DNA of 64,000 nt from the NCBI GenBank assembly GCA_944474755.1, contig OX104122.1, forward strand, positions 6,349,223-6,413,222. Reading direction: 5' to 3'. The translations under genes and the position numbers were made by a program. The notes under the pieces are model-generated. The model saw only the letters and a list, made by a program, of their open reading frames with translations. It made no database searches and had not been told where the DNA came from. Shown here in pieces: positions 1-13,537 of this stretch; positions within the stretch are counted from its first letter, which is position 1; every line of letters begins with the position of its first letter. Source of the stretch: Limnoperna fortunei (lineage: Eukaryota; Mollusca; Bivalvia; Mytilida; Modiolidae).

Positions 1-1337
1 GATACTTACCACACCGGGTACGTTTATGTTAAGCGACAGTACCCAGGGTACCATTTCTCAAATTTTAAGTACCCTGGGTACGCTGATATAGTACCCGGGT
101 CGACAATGACCCCTTCAGCCACATTATTCCACCAACATAATGTCATAAAACATAAGTAACGGAACGGATCCATAAAATCAAACTAATCCTTACCAATATG
201 TTATTTCCCCGTAGAACACATTCTAATCACTTAATTATTTATCGAATTATATATGCAGCTGTTAACTGACAAATTTCTAAAATATCGGAATAGAACACAT
301 TTTGAATATTTTCCGGCAATGCAAACTGTGTCAACCTGACTATTTTAGGTCAAGGCACTTAATTTTCATTGGTTGTTTGAAAAGGGGTTCCAAGTAGGGG
401 TTATGGGAAGGATAGTAACACTGACCAAAGCGGGATAACTCTTAACAAAAGTTAATGAAATATTCTGTCTTCTGAAATGGGAGGGGATCGGAAAGTATGT
501 CCGAAAATGGAAGAGTGAAATCTGTATAAATGGCGCTATGCTTAATGTTCATTACAAAATATGACTTAATAAATAGATTAATAAATTGTTGGCATCTATT
601 TGACTTAGTTACTTATTGTTGACGCTATAACTACATGTAGTGAAATAGTGTACTATACTAAATGTTACACCCCGCTGCGCTAGGTGTTTTGTTTGCATTT
701 TTTTATTATTCCATATTGTACCTTTGTAGTGTTATCCAATTTAAACATTTCTACACAAAAACACGTCCATATTTATATTATGCCTTTGTTGTTGACATGT
801 TCCAAATCGTCCTTGGCATTTGCTACGGGAATTTTAATAGGAAGTCAGCCATTTTGAATTTCTACAGGGACCTCGCGTTGTTTAAAAAAAAGATCGTCTG
901 CTTTCGTAACGTTCAGTGGTATTCAGACAAACCGCAAGGATTTTCCCGCCTTAACTGCAGACGATATTACCCGAAGGATTTCGAACAGACGACAATGGAC
1001 TCTTTCAAACATACACTTCCGTTGTAATTTAGGTCAAACTTTACTATAGAAAATTGCTCTATCACATTGAAAAATACGTCACATTTCAAAACGCTAAATA
1101 ACTGTGGAAAATAAAGCGATGAATTCAATTTACACAGTTATTATTCTACAAAATGAGCTTAAGCTGGACCGTACGCGGTAAGTAGTTTTCATTTGTCACG
1201 CTAAAACAATAACCAAAATACATCAACATTTAGTATAAGGTCCTCACAAAATTAAGAAACAAAGTAAAACAAGGAATTATGTGTAAAAGTTAGAAAAACA
1301 TATTTGTCTGTGCTCGCATTTTGGCAATGCCTACTCC
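1..1337. other. Unique AT-rich flank without a recognised gene
   Basis: No gene is recognised in this stretch. The first 105 bases hold four short GTACCC/GGGTAC-type blocks (about 13-21, 39-51, 69-81 and 91-100). Two of them, GTACCCAGGGTAC and GTACCCTGGGTAC, are reverse complements of each other, so this may be the worn edge of a palindrome-rich minisatellite. The rest is ordinary AT-rich sequence up to the first 78-bp satellite unit. One 121-codon open frame inside it is listed separately. Confidence 0.6.
662..1027 (+). CDS. Unrecognised 121-codon open frame, probably not a gene
   Basis: An ATG-to-TAA frame of 121 codons in non-repetitive DNA. The N-terminal third is hydrophobic and aromatic (LGVLFAFFYYSILYLCSV), which could be a membrane segment or simply the reading of T-rich DNA. 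The C-terminal half is more hydrophilic, with several Cys and Arg residues (for example RLNCRRYYPKDFEQ). I recognise no domain or family. No promoter, splice pattern or poly(A) arrangement singles it out, and a frame of this length can arise by chance in eukaryotic DNA of this size. It is listed only because it is the longest non-repeat frame in the left flank. Confidence 0.12.
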   Translation: MLHPAALGVLFAFFYYSILYLCSVIQFKHFYTKTRPYLYYAFVVDMFQIVLGICYGNFNRKSAILNFYRDLALFKKKIVCFRNVQWYSDKPQGFSRLNCRRYYPKDFEQTTMDSFKHTLPL

Positions 1338-4300
1338 ATATTATGTGGTATCTGGCATTGATGTCTATATACCACGCTGCACGTAGTCTATTTTCTGGAT
1401 CGTTTTCCTAACTGTATAATATGTGGTATCTGGTATCGATGTCTATATACCACGCTGCACGTAGTCTATTTTCTGGATCGTTTTCCTCACTGTATAATAT
1501 GTGGTATCTGGCATTGATGTCTATATACCACGCTGCACGTAGTCTATTTTCTGGATCGTTTTCCTAACTGTATAATATGTGGTATCTGGCATTGATGTTT
1601 ATATACCACGCTGCACGTAGTCTATTTTCTGGATCGTTTCCATAATATTGTGGTATCGTGCATGATGTCTATATACCACGCTGCACGTAGTCTATTTTCT
1701 GGATCGTTTTCCTAACTGTATAATATGTGGTATCTGGCATTGATGTTTATATACCACGCTGCACGTAGTCTATTTTCTGGATCGTTTCCATAATTGTTTT
1801 ATATGTGGTATCGTGCATGATGTCTATATACCACGCTGCACGTAGTCTATTTTCTGGATCGTTTTCCTAACTGTATAATATGTGGTATCTGGCATTGATG
1901 TCTATATACCACGCTGCACGTAGTCTATTTTCTGGATCGTTTTCCTAATGTATAATATGTGGTATCTGGCATTGATGTTTATATACCACGCTGCACGTAG
2001 TCTATTTTCTGGATCGTTTTCCTAACTGTATAATATGTGGTATCTGGCATTGATGTTTATATACCACGCTGCACGTAGACTATTTTCTGGATCGTTTTCC
2101 TAACCGTATAATATGTGGTGTCTGGCATTGATGTCTATATACCACCCTGGACGTAGTCTATTTTCTGGATCGTTTTCCTAACTGTATAATATGTGGTATC
2201 TGGCATGGATGTTTATATACCACGTTGCACGTAGTCTATTTTCTGGATCGTTTTCCTAACTGCATACTATGTGGTATCTGGCATTGATGTTTATATACCA
2301 CGCTGAACGTAGTCTATTTTGTGGATCGTTTTCCTAACTGTATAATATGTGGTATCTGGCATTATTGTCTCTATACCACGCTGCACGTAATCTATTTTCT
2401 GGATCGTTTTCCTAACTGAATAATATGTGGTATCTGGCATTGATGTCTATATACCACGCTGCACGTAGTCTATTTTCTAGATCATTTTCCTAACTGTATA
2501 ATATGTGGTATCTGGCATTGATGTCTATATACCACGCTGGACGTAGTCTATTTTCTGGATCGTTTTCCTAACTGTATAATATGTGGTATCTGGCATTGAT
2601 GTTTTATATACCACGCTGCACGTAGCCTATTTTCTGAATCGTTTTCCTAACTGTATAATATGTGGTATCTGTCATTGATGTCTAAATACCACGCTGGACG
2701 TAGTCTATTTTCTGGATCGTTTTCCTAACTGCATAATATGTGGTATCTGGCATTGATGTCTATATACCACGCTGCACGTAGTCTATGTTCTGGATCGTTT
2801 TCCTAACAGTATAATATGTGGTATCTGTCATTGATGTCTATATACCACGCTGCACGTAGTCTATTTTCTGGATCGTTTTCCTAACTGCATAATATGTGGT
2901 ATCTGGCATTGATGTCTATATACCACGCTGCACGTAGTCTATTTTCTGGATCGTTTTCCTAACTGTATGATATGTGGTATCTGGTAATGATGTCTATATA
3001 CCACGCTGCACGTAGTCTATTTTCTGGATCGTTTTCCTAACTGTATAATATGTGGTATCTGGCATTGATGTATATATACCACGTTGCACGTAGTCTATTT
3101 TGGATCGTTTTCCTAACTGTATAATATGTGGTATCTGGCATGGATGTTTATATACCACGTTGCACGTAGTCTATTTTCTGGATCGTTTTCCTAACTGTAT
3201 AATATGTGGTATCTGGCATTGATGTTTATATACCACGCTGCACGTAGTCTATTTTGGATCGTTTTCCTAACTGTATAATATGTGGTATCTGGCATGGATG
3301 TTTATATACCACGCTGCACGTAGTCTATTTTCTGGATCGTTTTCCTAACTGTATAATATGTGGTATCTGGCATTGATGTCTATATACCACGCTGCACGTA
3401 GTCTATATTGTGGATCGTTTTCCTACCTGTATAATATGTGGTATCTGGCATTGATGTCTATATACCACGCTGGACGTAGTCTATTTTCTGGATCGTTTTC
3501 CTAACTGTATAATATGTGGTATCTGTCATGGATGGCTATATACCACGCTGCACGTAGTCTATTTTCTGGATCGTTTTCCTAACCGTATAATATGTGGTAT
3601 CTGGCATTGATGTCTATATACCACGCTGCACGTAGTCTATTTTCTGGATCGTTTTCCTAACTGTATAATATGTGGTATCTGGCATTGATGTCTATATACC
3701 ACGCTGGACGCAGTCTATTTTCTGGATCGTTTTCCTAACTGTATAATATGTGGTATCTGGCATTGATGTCTATATACCACGCTGGACGTAGTCTATTTTC
3801 TGGATAGTTTTCTTAACTGTATAATATGTGGTATCAGGCATGGATGTCTATATACCACGCTGGACGTAGTCTATTTTCTGGATCGATTTCCTAACTGCAT
3901 AATATGTGGTATCTGGTATTGATGTCTATATACCACGTTGCACGTAGTCTATTTTCTAGATCATTTTCCTAACTGTATAATATGTGGTATCTGGCATTGA
4001 TGTCTATATACCACGCTGGACGTAATCTATTTTCTGGATCGTTTTCCTAACTGTATGATATGTGGTATCTGGCATTGATGTCTATATACCACGCTGGACG
4101 TAGTCTATTTTCTGGATCGTTTTCCTAACTGTATAATATGTGGTATCTGGCATTGATGTTTATATACCACGCTGCACGTAGCCTATTTTCTGAATCGTTT
4201 TCCTAACTGTATAATATGTGGTATCTGTCATTGATGTCTATATACCACGCTGCACGTAGTCTATTTTCTGGATCGTTTTCCTAACTGCATAATATGTGGT

Positions 4301-7300
4301 ATCTGGCATTGATGTCTATATACCACGCTGCACGTAGTCTATGTTCTGGATGTTTTCCTAACAGTATAATATGTGGTATCTGTCATTGATGTCTATATAC
4401 CACGCTGCACGTAGTCTATTTTCTGGATCGTTTTCCAAACTGCATAATATGTGGTATCTGGCATTGATGTCTATATACCACGCTGCACGTAGTCTATTTT
4501 CTGGATCGTTTTCCTAACTGTATGATATGTGGTATCTGGTAATGATGTCTATATACCACGCTGCACGTAGTCTATTTTCTGGATCGTTTTCCTAACTGTA
4601 TAATATGTGGTATCTGGCATTGATGTATATATACCACGTTGCACGTAGTCTATTTTGGATCGTTTTCCAACTGTATAATATGTGGTATCTGGCATGGATG
4701 TTTATATACCACGTTGCACGTAGTCTATTTTCTGGATCGTTTTCCTAACTGTATAATATGTGGTATCTGGCATTGATGTTTATATACCACGCTGCACGTA
4801 GTCTATTTTGGATCGTTTTCCTAACTGTATAATATGTGGTATCTGGCATGGATGTTTATATACCACGCTGCACGTAGTCTATTTTCTGGATCGTTTTCCT
4901 AACTGTATAATATGTGGTATCTGGCATTGATGTCTATATACCACGCTGCACGTAGTCTATTTTGTGGATCGTTTTCCTACCTGTATAATATGTGGTATCT
5001 GGCATTGATGTCTATATACCACGCTGGACGTAGTCTATTTTCTGGATCGTTTTCCTAACTGTATAATATGTGGTATCTGGCATTGATGTCTCTATACCAC
5101 GCTGGACGTAGTCTATTTTCTGGATAGTTTTCTTAACTGTATAATATGTGGTATCTGTCATGGATGGCTATATACCACGCTGCACGTAGTCTATTTTCTG
5201 GATCGTTTTCCTAACCGTATAATATGTGGTATCTGGCATTGATGTCTATATACCACGCTGCACGTAGTCTATTTTCTGGATCGTTTTCCTAACTGTATAA
5301 TATGTGGTATCTGGCATTGATGTCTATATACCACGCTGGACGCAGTCTATTTTCTGGATCGTTTTCCTAACTGTATAATATGTGGTATCTGGCATTGATG
5401 TCTATATACCACGCTGGACGTAGTCTATTTTCTGGATAGTTTTCTTAACTGTATAATATGTGGTATCAGGCATGGATGTCTATATACCACGCTGGACGTA
5501 GTCTATTTTCTGGATCGTTTTCCTAACTGCATAATATGTGGTATCTGGTATTGATGTCTATATACCACGTTGCACGTGGTCTATTTTCTGGATCGTTTTC
5601 CTAACTGTATAATATGTGGTATCTGGTATTGATGTCTATAAACCACGTTGCACGTAGTCTATTTTCTGGATCGTTTTCCTAACTGTATAATATGTGGTAT
5701 CTGGCATTGATGTTTATATACCACGCTGCACGTAGTCTATTTTGGATCGTTTTCCTAACTGTATAATATGTGGCATCTGTCATTGATGTCTATATACCAC
5801 GCTGCACGTAGTCTATTTTCTGGATCGTTTTCCTAACTGTATAATATGTGGTATCTGGCATTGATGTCTATATACCACGCTGGACGTAATCTATTTTCTG
5901 GATCGTTTTCCTAACTGTATAATATGTGGTATCTGGCATTGATGTTTATATACCACGCTGCACATAGTCTATTTTCTGGATCGTTTTCCTAACTGTATAA
6001 TATGTGGTATCTGGCATTGATGTATATTTACCACGCTGCACATAGTCTATTTTCTGGATCGTTTTCCTAACTGCATAATATGTGGTATCTGGCATTGATG
6101 TCTATATACCACGCTGCACGTAGTCTATTTTCTGGATCGTTTTCCTAACTGTATAATATGTGGTATCTGGTATTGATGTCTATATACCACGCTGCACGTA
6201 GTCTATTTTCTGGATCGTTTTCCTAACTGTATAATATGTGGTATCTGGCATTGATGTTTATATACCACGTTGCACGTAGTCTATTTTCTGGATCGTTTTC
6301 CAAACTGTATAATATGTGGTATCTGGCATTGATGTTTATATACCACGCTGAACGTAGTCTATTTACTGGATCGTTTTCCTAACTGTATAACATGTAGTAT
6401 CTGGCATTGATGTCTATATACCACGCTGCACGTAGCCTATTTTCTGGATCGTTTTCCTAACTGTATAATATGTGGTATCTGTCATTGATGTCTATATACC
6501 ACGCTGGACGTAGTCTATTTTCTGGATCGTTTTCCTAACTGTATAATATGTGGTATCTGGCATTGATGTCTATATACCACGCTGGACGCAGTCTATTTTC
6601 TTGATCGTTTTCCTAACTGTATAATATGTGGTATCTGGCATTGATGTCTATATACCACGCTGGACGTAGTCTATTTTCTGGATCGTTTTCTTAACTGTAT
6701 AATATGTGGTATCTGGCATGGATGTCTATATACCACGCTGGACGTAGTCTATTTTCTGGATCGTTTTCCTAACTGCATAATATGTGGTATCTGGTATTGA
6801 TGTCTATATAACACGTTGCACGTAGTCTATTTTCTGGATCGTCTTCCTAACTGTATAATATGTGGTATCTGGTATTGATGTCTATAAACCACGTTGCACG
6901 TAGTCTATTTTCTGGATCGTTTTCCTAACTGTATAATATGTGGTATCTGTCATTGATGTCTATATACCACGCTGCACGTAGTCTATTTTCTGGATCGTTT
7001 TCCTAACTGTATAATATGTGGTATCTGGCATTGATGTCTATATACCACGCTGCACGTAGTCTATTTTGGATCGTTTTCCTAACTGTATAATATGTGGTAT
7101 CTGGCATGGATGTTTATATACCACGTTGCACGTAGTCTATTTTCTGGATCGTTTTCCTAACTGTATAATATGTGGTATCTGGCATTGATGTTTATTTACC
7201 ACGCTGCACATAGTCTATTTTCTGGATCGTTTTCCTAACTGCATAATATGTGGTATCTGGCATTGATGTCTATATACCACGCTGCAGGTAGTCTATTTTC

Positions 7301-9430
7301 TGGATCGTTTTCCTAACTGTATAATATGTGGTATCTGGTATTGATGTCTATATACCACGCTGCACGTACTCTATTTTCTGGATCGTTTTCCTAACTGTAT
7401 TATATGTGGTATCGTGCATGATGTCTATATACCACGCTGGACGTAATCTATTTTCTGGATCGTTTTCCTAACTGTATAATATGTGGTATCTGGCATTGAT
7501 GTTTATATACCACGCTGCACGTAGTCTATTTTCTGGATCGTTTTCCTAACTGTATAATATGTGGTATCTGGCATTGATGTTTATATACCACGTTGCACGT
7601 AGTCTATTTTCTGGATCGTTTTCCTAACTGTATAATATGTGGTATCTGGCATTGATGTTTATATACCACGCTGCACGTAGTCGATTTTCTGGATCGTTTT
7701 CCTAACTGTATAATATGTGATATCTGGCATGGATGTTTATATACCACGTTGCACGTAGTCTATTTTCTGGATCGTTTTCCTAACTACATAATATGTGGTA
7801 TCTGGCATTGATGTTTATATACCACGCTGCACGTAGTCTATTTTGGATCGTTTTCCTAACGGTATAATATGTGGTATCTGGCATTGATGTTTATATACCA
7901 CGTTGCACGTAGTCTATTTTCTGGATCGTTTTCCTAACTGTATAATATGTGGTATCTGGCATTGATGTTTATATACCACGCTGCACGTAGTCTATTTTCT
8001 GGATCGTTTTCCTAACTGAATAATATGTGGTATCTGGCATTGATGTCTATATACCACGCTGGGCGTAGTCTATTTTCTGGATCGTTTTCCTAACTATATA
8101 ATATGTGGTATCTGGCATTGATGTCTATATACCACGCTGCACGTAGTGTATGTTCTGGATCGTTTTCCTAACTGTATAATATGTGGTATCTGGCATTGAT
8201 GTCTATATACCACGCTGGACGTAGTCTATTTTCTGGATCGTTTTCCTAACTGTATAATATGTGGTATCTGGCATGGATCTTTATATACCACGTTGCACGT
8301 AGTCTATTTTCTGGATCGTTTTCCTAACTGTATAATATGTGGTATCTGGCATTGATGTTTATATACCCCGCTGCACGTAGTCTATTTTGGATCGTTTTCC
8401 TAACTGTATAATATGTGGTATCTGGCATGGATGTTTGTATACCACGCTGCACGTAGTCTATTTTCTGGATCGTTTTCCTAACTGTATAATATGTGGTATC
8501 TGGCATTGATGCCTATATACCACGCTGGACGTAGTCTATTTTCTGGATCGTTTTCCTAACTGTATAATATGTGATATCTGGCATGGATGTTCATATACCA
8601 CGCTGGACGTAGTCTATTTTCTGGATCGTTTTCCTAACTGTATAATATGCGGTATCTGGCATTGATGTCTATATACCACGCTGCACGTAGTCTATTTTCT
8701 GGATCGTTTTCCTAACTGTATAATATGTGGTATCTGGCATTGATGTCTATATACCACGCTGCACGTAGTCTATTTTGTGGATCGTTTTCCTAACTGCAAA
8801 ATATGTGGTATCTGGCATGGATGTTTATATACCACGTTGCACGTAGTCTATTTTGTGGATCGTTTTCCTAACTACATAATATGTGGTATCTGGCATGGAT
8901 GTTTATATACCACGTTGCACGTAGTCTATTTTGTGGATCGTTTTCCTAACTGTATAATATGTGGTATCTGGCATTGATGTCTATATACCACGCTGCACGT
9001 AGTCTATTTTCTGGATCGTTTTCCTAACTGTATAATATGTGGTATCTGTCATGGATGTCTATATACCACGCTGCACGTAGTCTTTTTTCTGGATCGTTTT
9101 CCTAACTGTATAATATGTGGTATCTGGCATTGATGTCTATATACCACGCTGCACGTAGTCTATTTTCTGGATCGTTTTCCTAACTGTATAATATGTGGTA
9201 TCTGTCATGGATGTCTATATACCACGCTGCACGTAGTCTTTTTTCTGGATCGTTTTCCTAACTGTATAATATGTGGTATCTGGCATTGATGTCTATATAC
9301 CACGCTGCACGTAGTCTATTTTCTGGATCGTTTTCCTAACCGTATAATATGTGGTATTTGGCATTGATGTCTATATACCACGCTGCACGTAGTCTATTTT
9401 CTGGATCGTTTTCTTAACTGTATAATATGT
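1338..9430. repeat. 78-bp satellite array, about 104 copies
   Basis: Head-to-tail array with a 78-bp unit running ...TATAATATGTGGTATCTGG / CATTGATGTCTATATACCAC / GCTGCACGTAGTCTATTTT / CTGGATCGTTTTCCTAACTG. Each unit carries an inverted repeat, GTGGTAT and ATACCAC, separated by 17 bp, so each can form a 7-bp stem. Units differ mainly at GCTGCACG versus GCTGGACG or GTTGCACG, TGATGTCT versus TGATGTTT or TGGATGTTT, and by a 4-bp deletion (TTTTCTGGATCG to TTTTGGATCG). Rarer units read TCGTGCATGATG. Variant order is repeated at a larger scale. The array is bounded by unique sequence on both sides. Because 78 is divisible by 3, short frames appear on both strands (for example 8324-8506 minus and 8777-8977 plus). 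They are by-products. Confidence 0.97.
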
Positions 9431-10745
9431 CTGTATACCTTAGAAATAATGATGAATACATTTATCAAATTCCACAATTTAGACTATCCATTACTGCTAA
9501 ATCTTTTCTCTAATGCTCTTATATTTGATTGACAAGACTATATAACTTATATTTGCAGGTGACAGTTAACTTTCTGCTCAAGAAAGTTTATATATCTTTT
9601 CCTGTATGCGATCCTATATAGAAAGAACTAATCGTGTTAGTAATAATTATAACAGAATATACTATTTTTAACTAATCCAGTCGACAATTGTATGCGCACT
9701 TTGCGCTATAGATTTCTATATTCATCATATGTAACAATTGTTACAATTCACTTTTTCTGTTATGTTGTATCAATCTTTATTAAACTGACTCTTACTATGT
9801 CGTCATTATATGTTCTTCATATAATTATTTTGTGTTGGGAGAGGACTTTCCACAATGCTGTAAATACTTGTGTCAATTCCCATTGCTTATTTGCAAATAA
9901 ATATGTGTAAACTATCATCAATAATGTATTTCGAAATTCGTAGTAATCGGGTGTTTAGTTTGCTACATCTGACATATTGTCTGACAGTCTGCCTCTCGGG
10001 AAAGCCGTTCGCGATGATCGTATGAGCCATCCTTGTTGAAATGTTTAGTGTATGTAAACCTTTAAAAATTATATTTAGTTTCTCATTTTATTTATACTGA
10101 ATTCCCCCCTAAATGGAATTCGGCCATAGTTATTTCGCTTTTCGAGAAAGAGGGAGAAATATGATCCAAATATTTACCTACTGATAGAAATTAATATACA
10201 ATTTTCTATTAAAAATTATCTATTAAATAAATATTAATTGTGATTCGTGCAAAAACAGTCTACTTTTCATCAGCTCTTAGAAATATTCATCCATATTTGT
10301 CACTGAAAATTAAAAAAAAATTGTATGTTCATTTTTGGTGATATTTCTTACCTATTTGAACGTGTTTGGAAGAAAGGATTAATTAAAAACAATGAAGCAT
10401 TTGGAATTTCAGGGAAACTGCTAATTTGGCTTTTCAAGAGAACAGAAACTTTTTATTGGTAATTTTTATTCATATGTTGGCGTGATCAAAGGTGAGTGCT
10501 TCACGGATAAGTATTAGTTTGGCAAGACTATTTACATTTGTATTATAATTCACTAGCAATGCTTCTGATACTCAAAACTAGTCTCAACTCTGATGTTTGT
10601 AAAGTAAAACTTCAGTCTGCAAATGATTAGTTAACGTTAACCATAGTAAAGCAGAATGTGTAGTATTTAAAACTCATGGAATAAACAACAATGTAACTAT
10701 TATTTTCAACAATAAAGATTGTAGAAAATTACAAACATATTGACC
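9431..10745. other. Unique AT-rich spacer
   Basis: AT-rich single-copy-looking DNA between the 78-bp satellite and the CT-rich microsatellite. It holds a 72-codon frame at 9692-9910 (plus strand) rich in Phe, Ile, Leu and Tyr, which reads like chance translation of T-rich sequence and matches nothing I recognise. No RNA gene or regulatory element could be supported here. Confidence 0.6.
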
Positions 10746-10775
10746 TCACATCCGTTCGTCCCTCCGTTCTTTTGT

Positions 10776-10776
<1 letters not shown>

Positions 10777-10867
<91 letters not shown>

Positions 10868-10923
10868 TTTTTTCCTTCTTTCTTTCTTCTTTCTTTCTTT
10901 CTTTCTTTCTTTCATGTTTTTTT

Positions 10924-10955
<32 letters not shown>

Positions 10956-10957
10956 TA
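10777..10957 (+). repeat. Compound (CT)n / (CTTT)n microsatellite
   Basis: A polypyrimidine tract: roughly 25 CT units (10781-10829), three CTAT-like units, then CTTT/TTTC units with short interruptions up to about 10957. The plus strand is almost purely pyrimidine over about 180 bases, a composition that can adopt triplex (H-DNA) structure in general. The overlapping 72- and 81-codon serine/leucine/phenylalanine frames are artefacts of the repeat. Confidence 0.95.
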
Positions 10958-11840
10958 ACGGGATGGGAGGATGTAATAACGGGAATACAATTTTTAACTG
11001 CTTCGCGAAAATCATGAAGCATTGGGTAAAGACGGAAACATTATCCTTTTGTTACAGCTACAATTAGTCTAACGCTTTTCGAAATCTACAAAAGGGGTCT
11101 TTATCTTGCAAGGAGCGTCGTATTCTCCATATCCGTTTCAAAGTGTTATCCACACCCAGTCTTTCTGTGTAATAACATGACAAGCTCCCAACAAGATGGC
11201 CTCCCCTGGGAACGAGCCGGGCAAATCAGTGGGTCGAGAACTGTGAATTTTTCCAATATGGTTCCAGCTGAGAGAGTTATAAGAAGATACAAAGCGAGCT
11301 TGTCATTTATTTAAACTGACAGAGATCACATTGTTCCCACAATATAATTTTTTCAATGGAATGTGGTCGTATTTAAGCCCGTTACTTACCATGGAAAATT
11401 AATGCTGGGAAGTACATGTATTGCTGAAATTGCCGCTTCAAACTCGTTCAGTGCAACGACTGGAGTAATGCGTAGATCAACTCACTCTGCTTCTAGTTGG
11501 ATTCATCCTATTTATTTTTGGCTTTTGTGTTGTCGGTCTACGTTTTTTATTTCTTTCCTGTTGTTGTTTTAAGTCAGCTATTTTTATGGGCATCTATAAT
11601 CATTACTTGTAACATTATTTTTTCCCAATTTTGAATATTTTTCTGGAAGAAATGAGAAACCACAAAATTTTTTCGCCAGCTCTAAAAATAACACTAGTTA
11701 AATTTAAAAATTAACACCCCCCCCCCCATTTCTCATGAATGATGACAAAGTGAGTTTGTATTCTGGATAAAGGATCAGAACATTTTTTTTAATATAAAAA
11801 AATCATGCTGTGTGGTTCATTTCACAAAAACGAGTTTAGT
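10958..11840. other. Unique spacer with one small candidate frame
   Basis: Non-repetitive apart from a poly(C) run near 11716-11727. A frame at 11177-11314 (plus strand, 45 codons, starting MTSSQQDGLPWERAG) has more balanced, hydrophilic composition than the surrounding AT-rich DNA. An internal alternative start in the context CAAGATGGCC lies at 11193. Neither product is recognised, and both could be chance. A 69-codon frame at 11363-11572 also has no recognisable features. Confidence 0.4.
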
Positions 11841-12005
11841 CGTTATAACGAGTAAGCTAAGTCGTTATAACGAGTCAGCTTAGTCGTTATAACGAGTAAG
11901 CTAAGTCGTTATAACGAGTTACTTAGTCGTTATAACGAGTAACTAAGTCGTTATAACGAGTAAGCTTATTCGTTATAACGAGTAAGTAAGTCGTTATAAC
12001 GACTT
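11830..12005. repeat. 22-bp palindromic minisatellite (CGTTATAACG), 8 copies
   Basis: The perfect 10-bp palindrome CGTTATAACG occurs at 11841, 11863, 11885, 11907, 11928, 11949, 11971 and 11992, at 21-22 bp spacing. The spacers are variants of AGTAAGCTAAGT. Some read AGTCAGCTTAGT or AGTAAGCTTATT, so neighbouring spacers are also partly self-complementary. The whole block can therefore fold both within and between units. Confidence 0.95.
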
Positions 12006-13004
12006 AAAAATAAAACCCAACATGGCACTAACGGGCTTCGTACATTTCCACTGTCGCCCCTTACTGAGGCCTGAATTCTTTACAACCGCTGTTTTAATTT
12101 GATGCACACAACACAAACAAAACTGTCGTGTATTGTACACAAAAACCGTTTACTGTGGTATGTACATTCCAAATTTACGTTGAATTTGTTGGTCTTTTGA
12201 TAGTCACCGTGGATACTAATTAATGATTTCTGGATATCTTGTGACTCCTACAGCATTCTTCACAAAAACCGTCCTGACATTCGGTACACCACTTGCTCGC
12301 AGATTTAATAACCTGTTCATAACGACATGTCTAATGACAATTCGACAGATTCAGCCTAGTCGCCGTTAACAAAACATCAATTAAATTATAAATGCATAAG
12401 ACATTGATGTATGTTTACTCCATTGTAAATAATTTCAGATATTTGTGGAACACTCAGGCAATATTATGGAATGTTCAGCTATTAAGTATTTTACTCACAA
12501 GCGTACCATTATTAGTTTGTGAGTGAATTGACCTTGGTTATACATCTGTAATCCTCTTTTAAAACGGTAGTCAATCCTATAGGAAAACACACGACCATAC
12601 TACTACGAGATTGGTTGATTTACTGTTTGATTGATTTGTAACATTTGATAAAAAATGAGACCCTATCTTTCCAGCCTGATAAAGGGACTCTAACTTTCTG
12701 TTTTATCGAAATTCGCGGCGGAGGTCTTTAATATTTCTGTCACAACGTTCCCTTTACAAATGATAAACAAACTAATGTACGAACGACAGGAAACTCTAAA
12801 CGAACGGTCTTATCGCCCAGATGAACATGTATTAAGTGACCAATCAATTACTAGCTTTCGTATAAAACAAACCCTCTTATCATCACTCGTGGCAACGGAC
12901 GTTGTCTTGTGCAAATCGAACAAAAAAGCAATTATTTTTAAACGATTATGACAAAAATAAATACATTTAAAGAATAGAAATAAAACAATAATAGCAAAAA
13001 CAGA
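12006..13004. other. Unique spacer, no recognised gene
   Basis: Single-copy-looking DNA. The most gene-like piece is a 63-codon frame at 12760-12951 (plus strand, MINKLMYERQETLNERSYRP..., ending IIFKRL). It is hydrophilic and not repeat-derived, but it has no recognisable domain and no convincing splice or promoter context. I do not call it a gene. Confidence 0.45.
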
Positions 13005-13150
13005 AAAAATGATTTGCTTGTTTGGGGTTTAGCAACAACATCAGTCCTTTTCCAGCTATTAAGGCGCCTAGTGTATCTCTGGAGAGGAAGCCAAAGTACC
13101 AGGAGAAAACCCCAATCTTCAGCAGAAAAAAACTTAAAATCCTTGTCAAA
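13005..13150 (-). mobile_element. SINE-like fragment, 3' part (minus strand)
   Basis: The reverse complement contains GGGGTTTTCTCCTGGTACTT followed by TGGCTTCCTC, a variable stretch, AATAGCTGGAAAAGGACTG, and then an A/C-rich end (CTAAACCCCAAACAAGC). As I remember it, this is the order of the 3' half of a common bivalve SINE type (TTTTCTCCGGGTACTCCGGC, then TTCCTCC, then a GGACGTTAAAC-type end). It is diverged and lacks a clear tRNA-like head, so it is a fragment. Short open frames on the minus strand here (12938-13171, 12967-13149) are not genes. Confidence 0.5.
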
Positions 13151-13537
13151 ATAGGTTAGAATCGAGCTCAATTAAAACGTGAGTAAATTTGGATAAAATT
13201 TCAGGAAGAAAAAGTATATGATGATTCCCGTGCGCCTTGATATTACTTTGCTCAAAATGTTCCGTTTGTTCTAAGAAATAGCTTCTGAATCTACGACTAC
13301 TGTGTTCAACGGTGTTGTTTAGAAAAAAAACAAACAAAACATGTCGGTTAAATTAATAAAAACTGTTTTATCCTGAAATCGTCATATTAAAGCATCTTAC
13401 ATGCATTGATAGTATATTTTTGTAATCTATAGTGAATGCCGTTAACAAAAACAAAAAAGCGGGTGGGGGGAGGAATGAACGAAGGATACAAAATTTTAAC
13501 TGCCATTGGAAATGTATGCCGCATTAGGTAGAGCACT
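13151..13537. other. Unique spacer
   Basis: AT-rich DNA between the SINE fragment and the five-copy 78-bp minisatellite. Nothing recognisable beyond an A-rich stretch (13321-13340) and a short G-rich run near 13461. Confidence 0.5.

Noticed and set aside
1338..9430. CRISPR array
   Set aside because: There are no unique spacers between constant repeats. The whole 78-bp unit is repeated, variation is by point changes, no cas genes are present and the DNA looks animal.
10740..11017. Serine/leucine/phenylalanine-rich proteins
   Set aside because: Translation of CT and CTTT microsatellites.
12760..12951. Small gene with a hydrophilic 63-residue product
   Set aside because: No homology recognised and no supporting splice, promoter or poly(A) signals. 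The length is within chance expectation for 64 kb.
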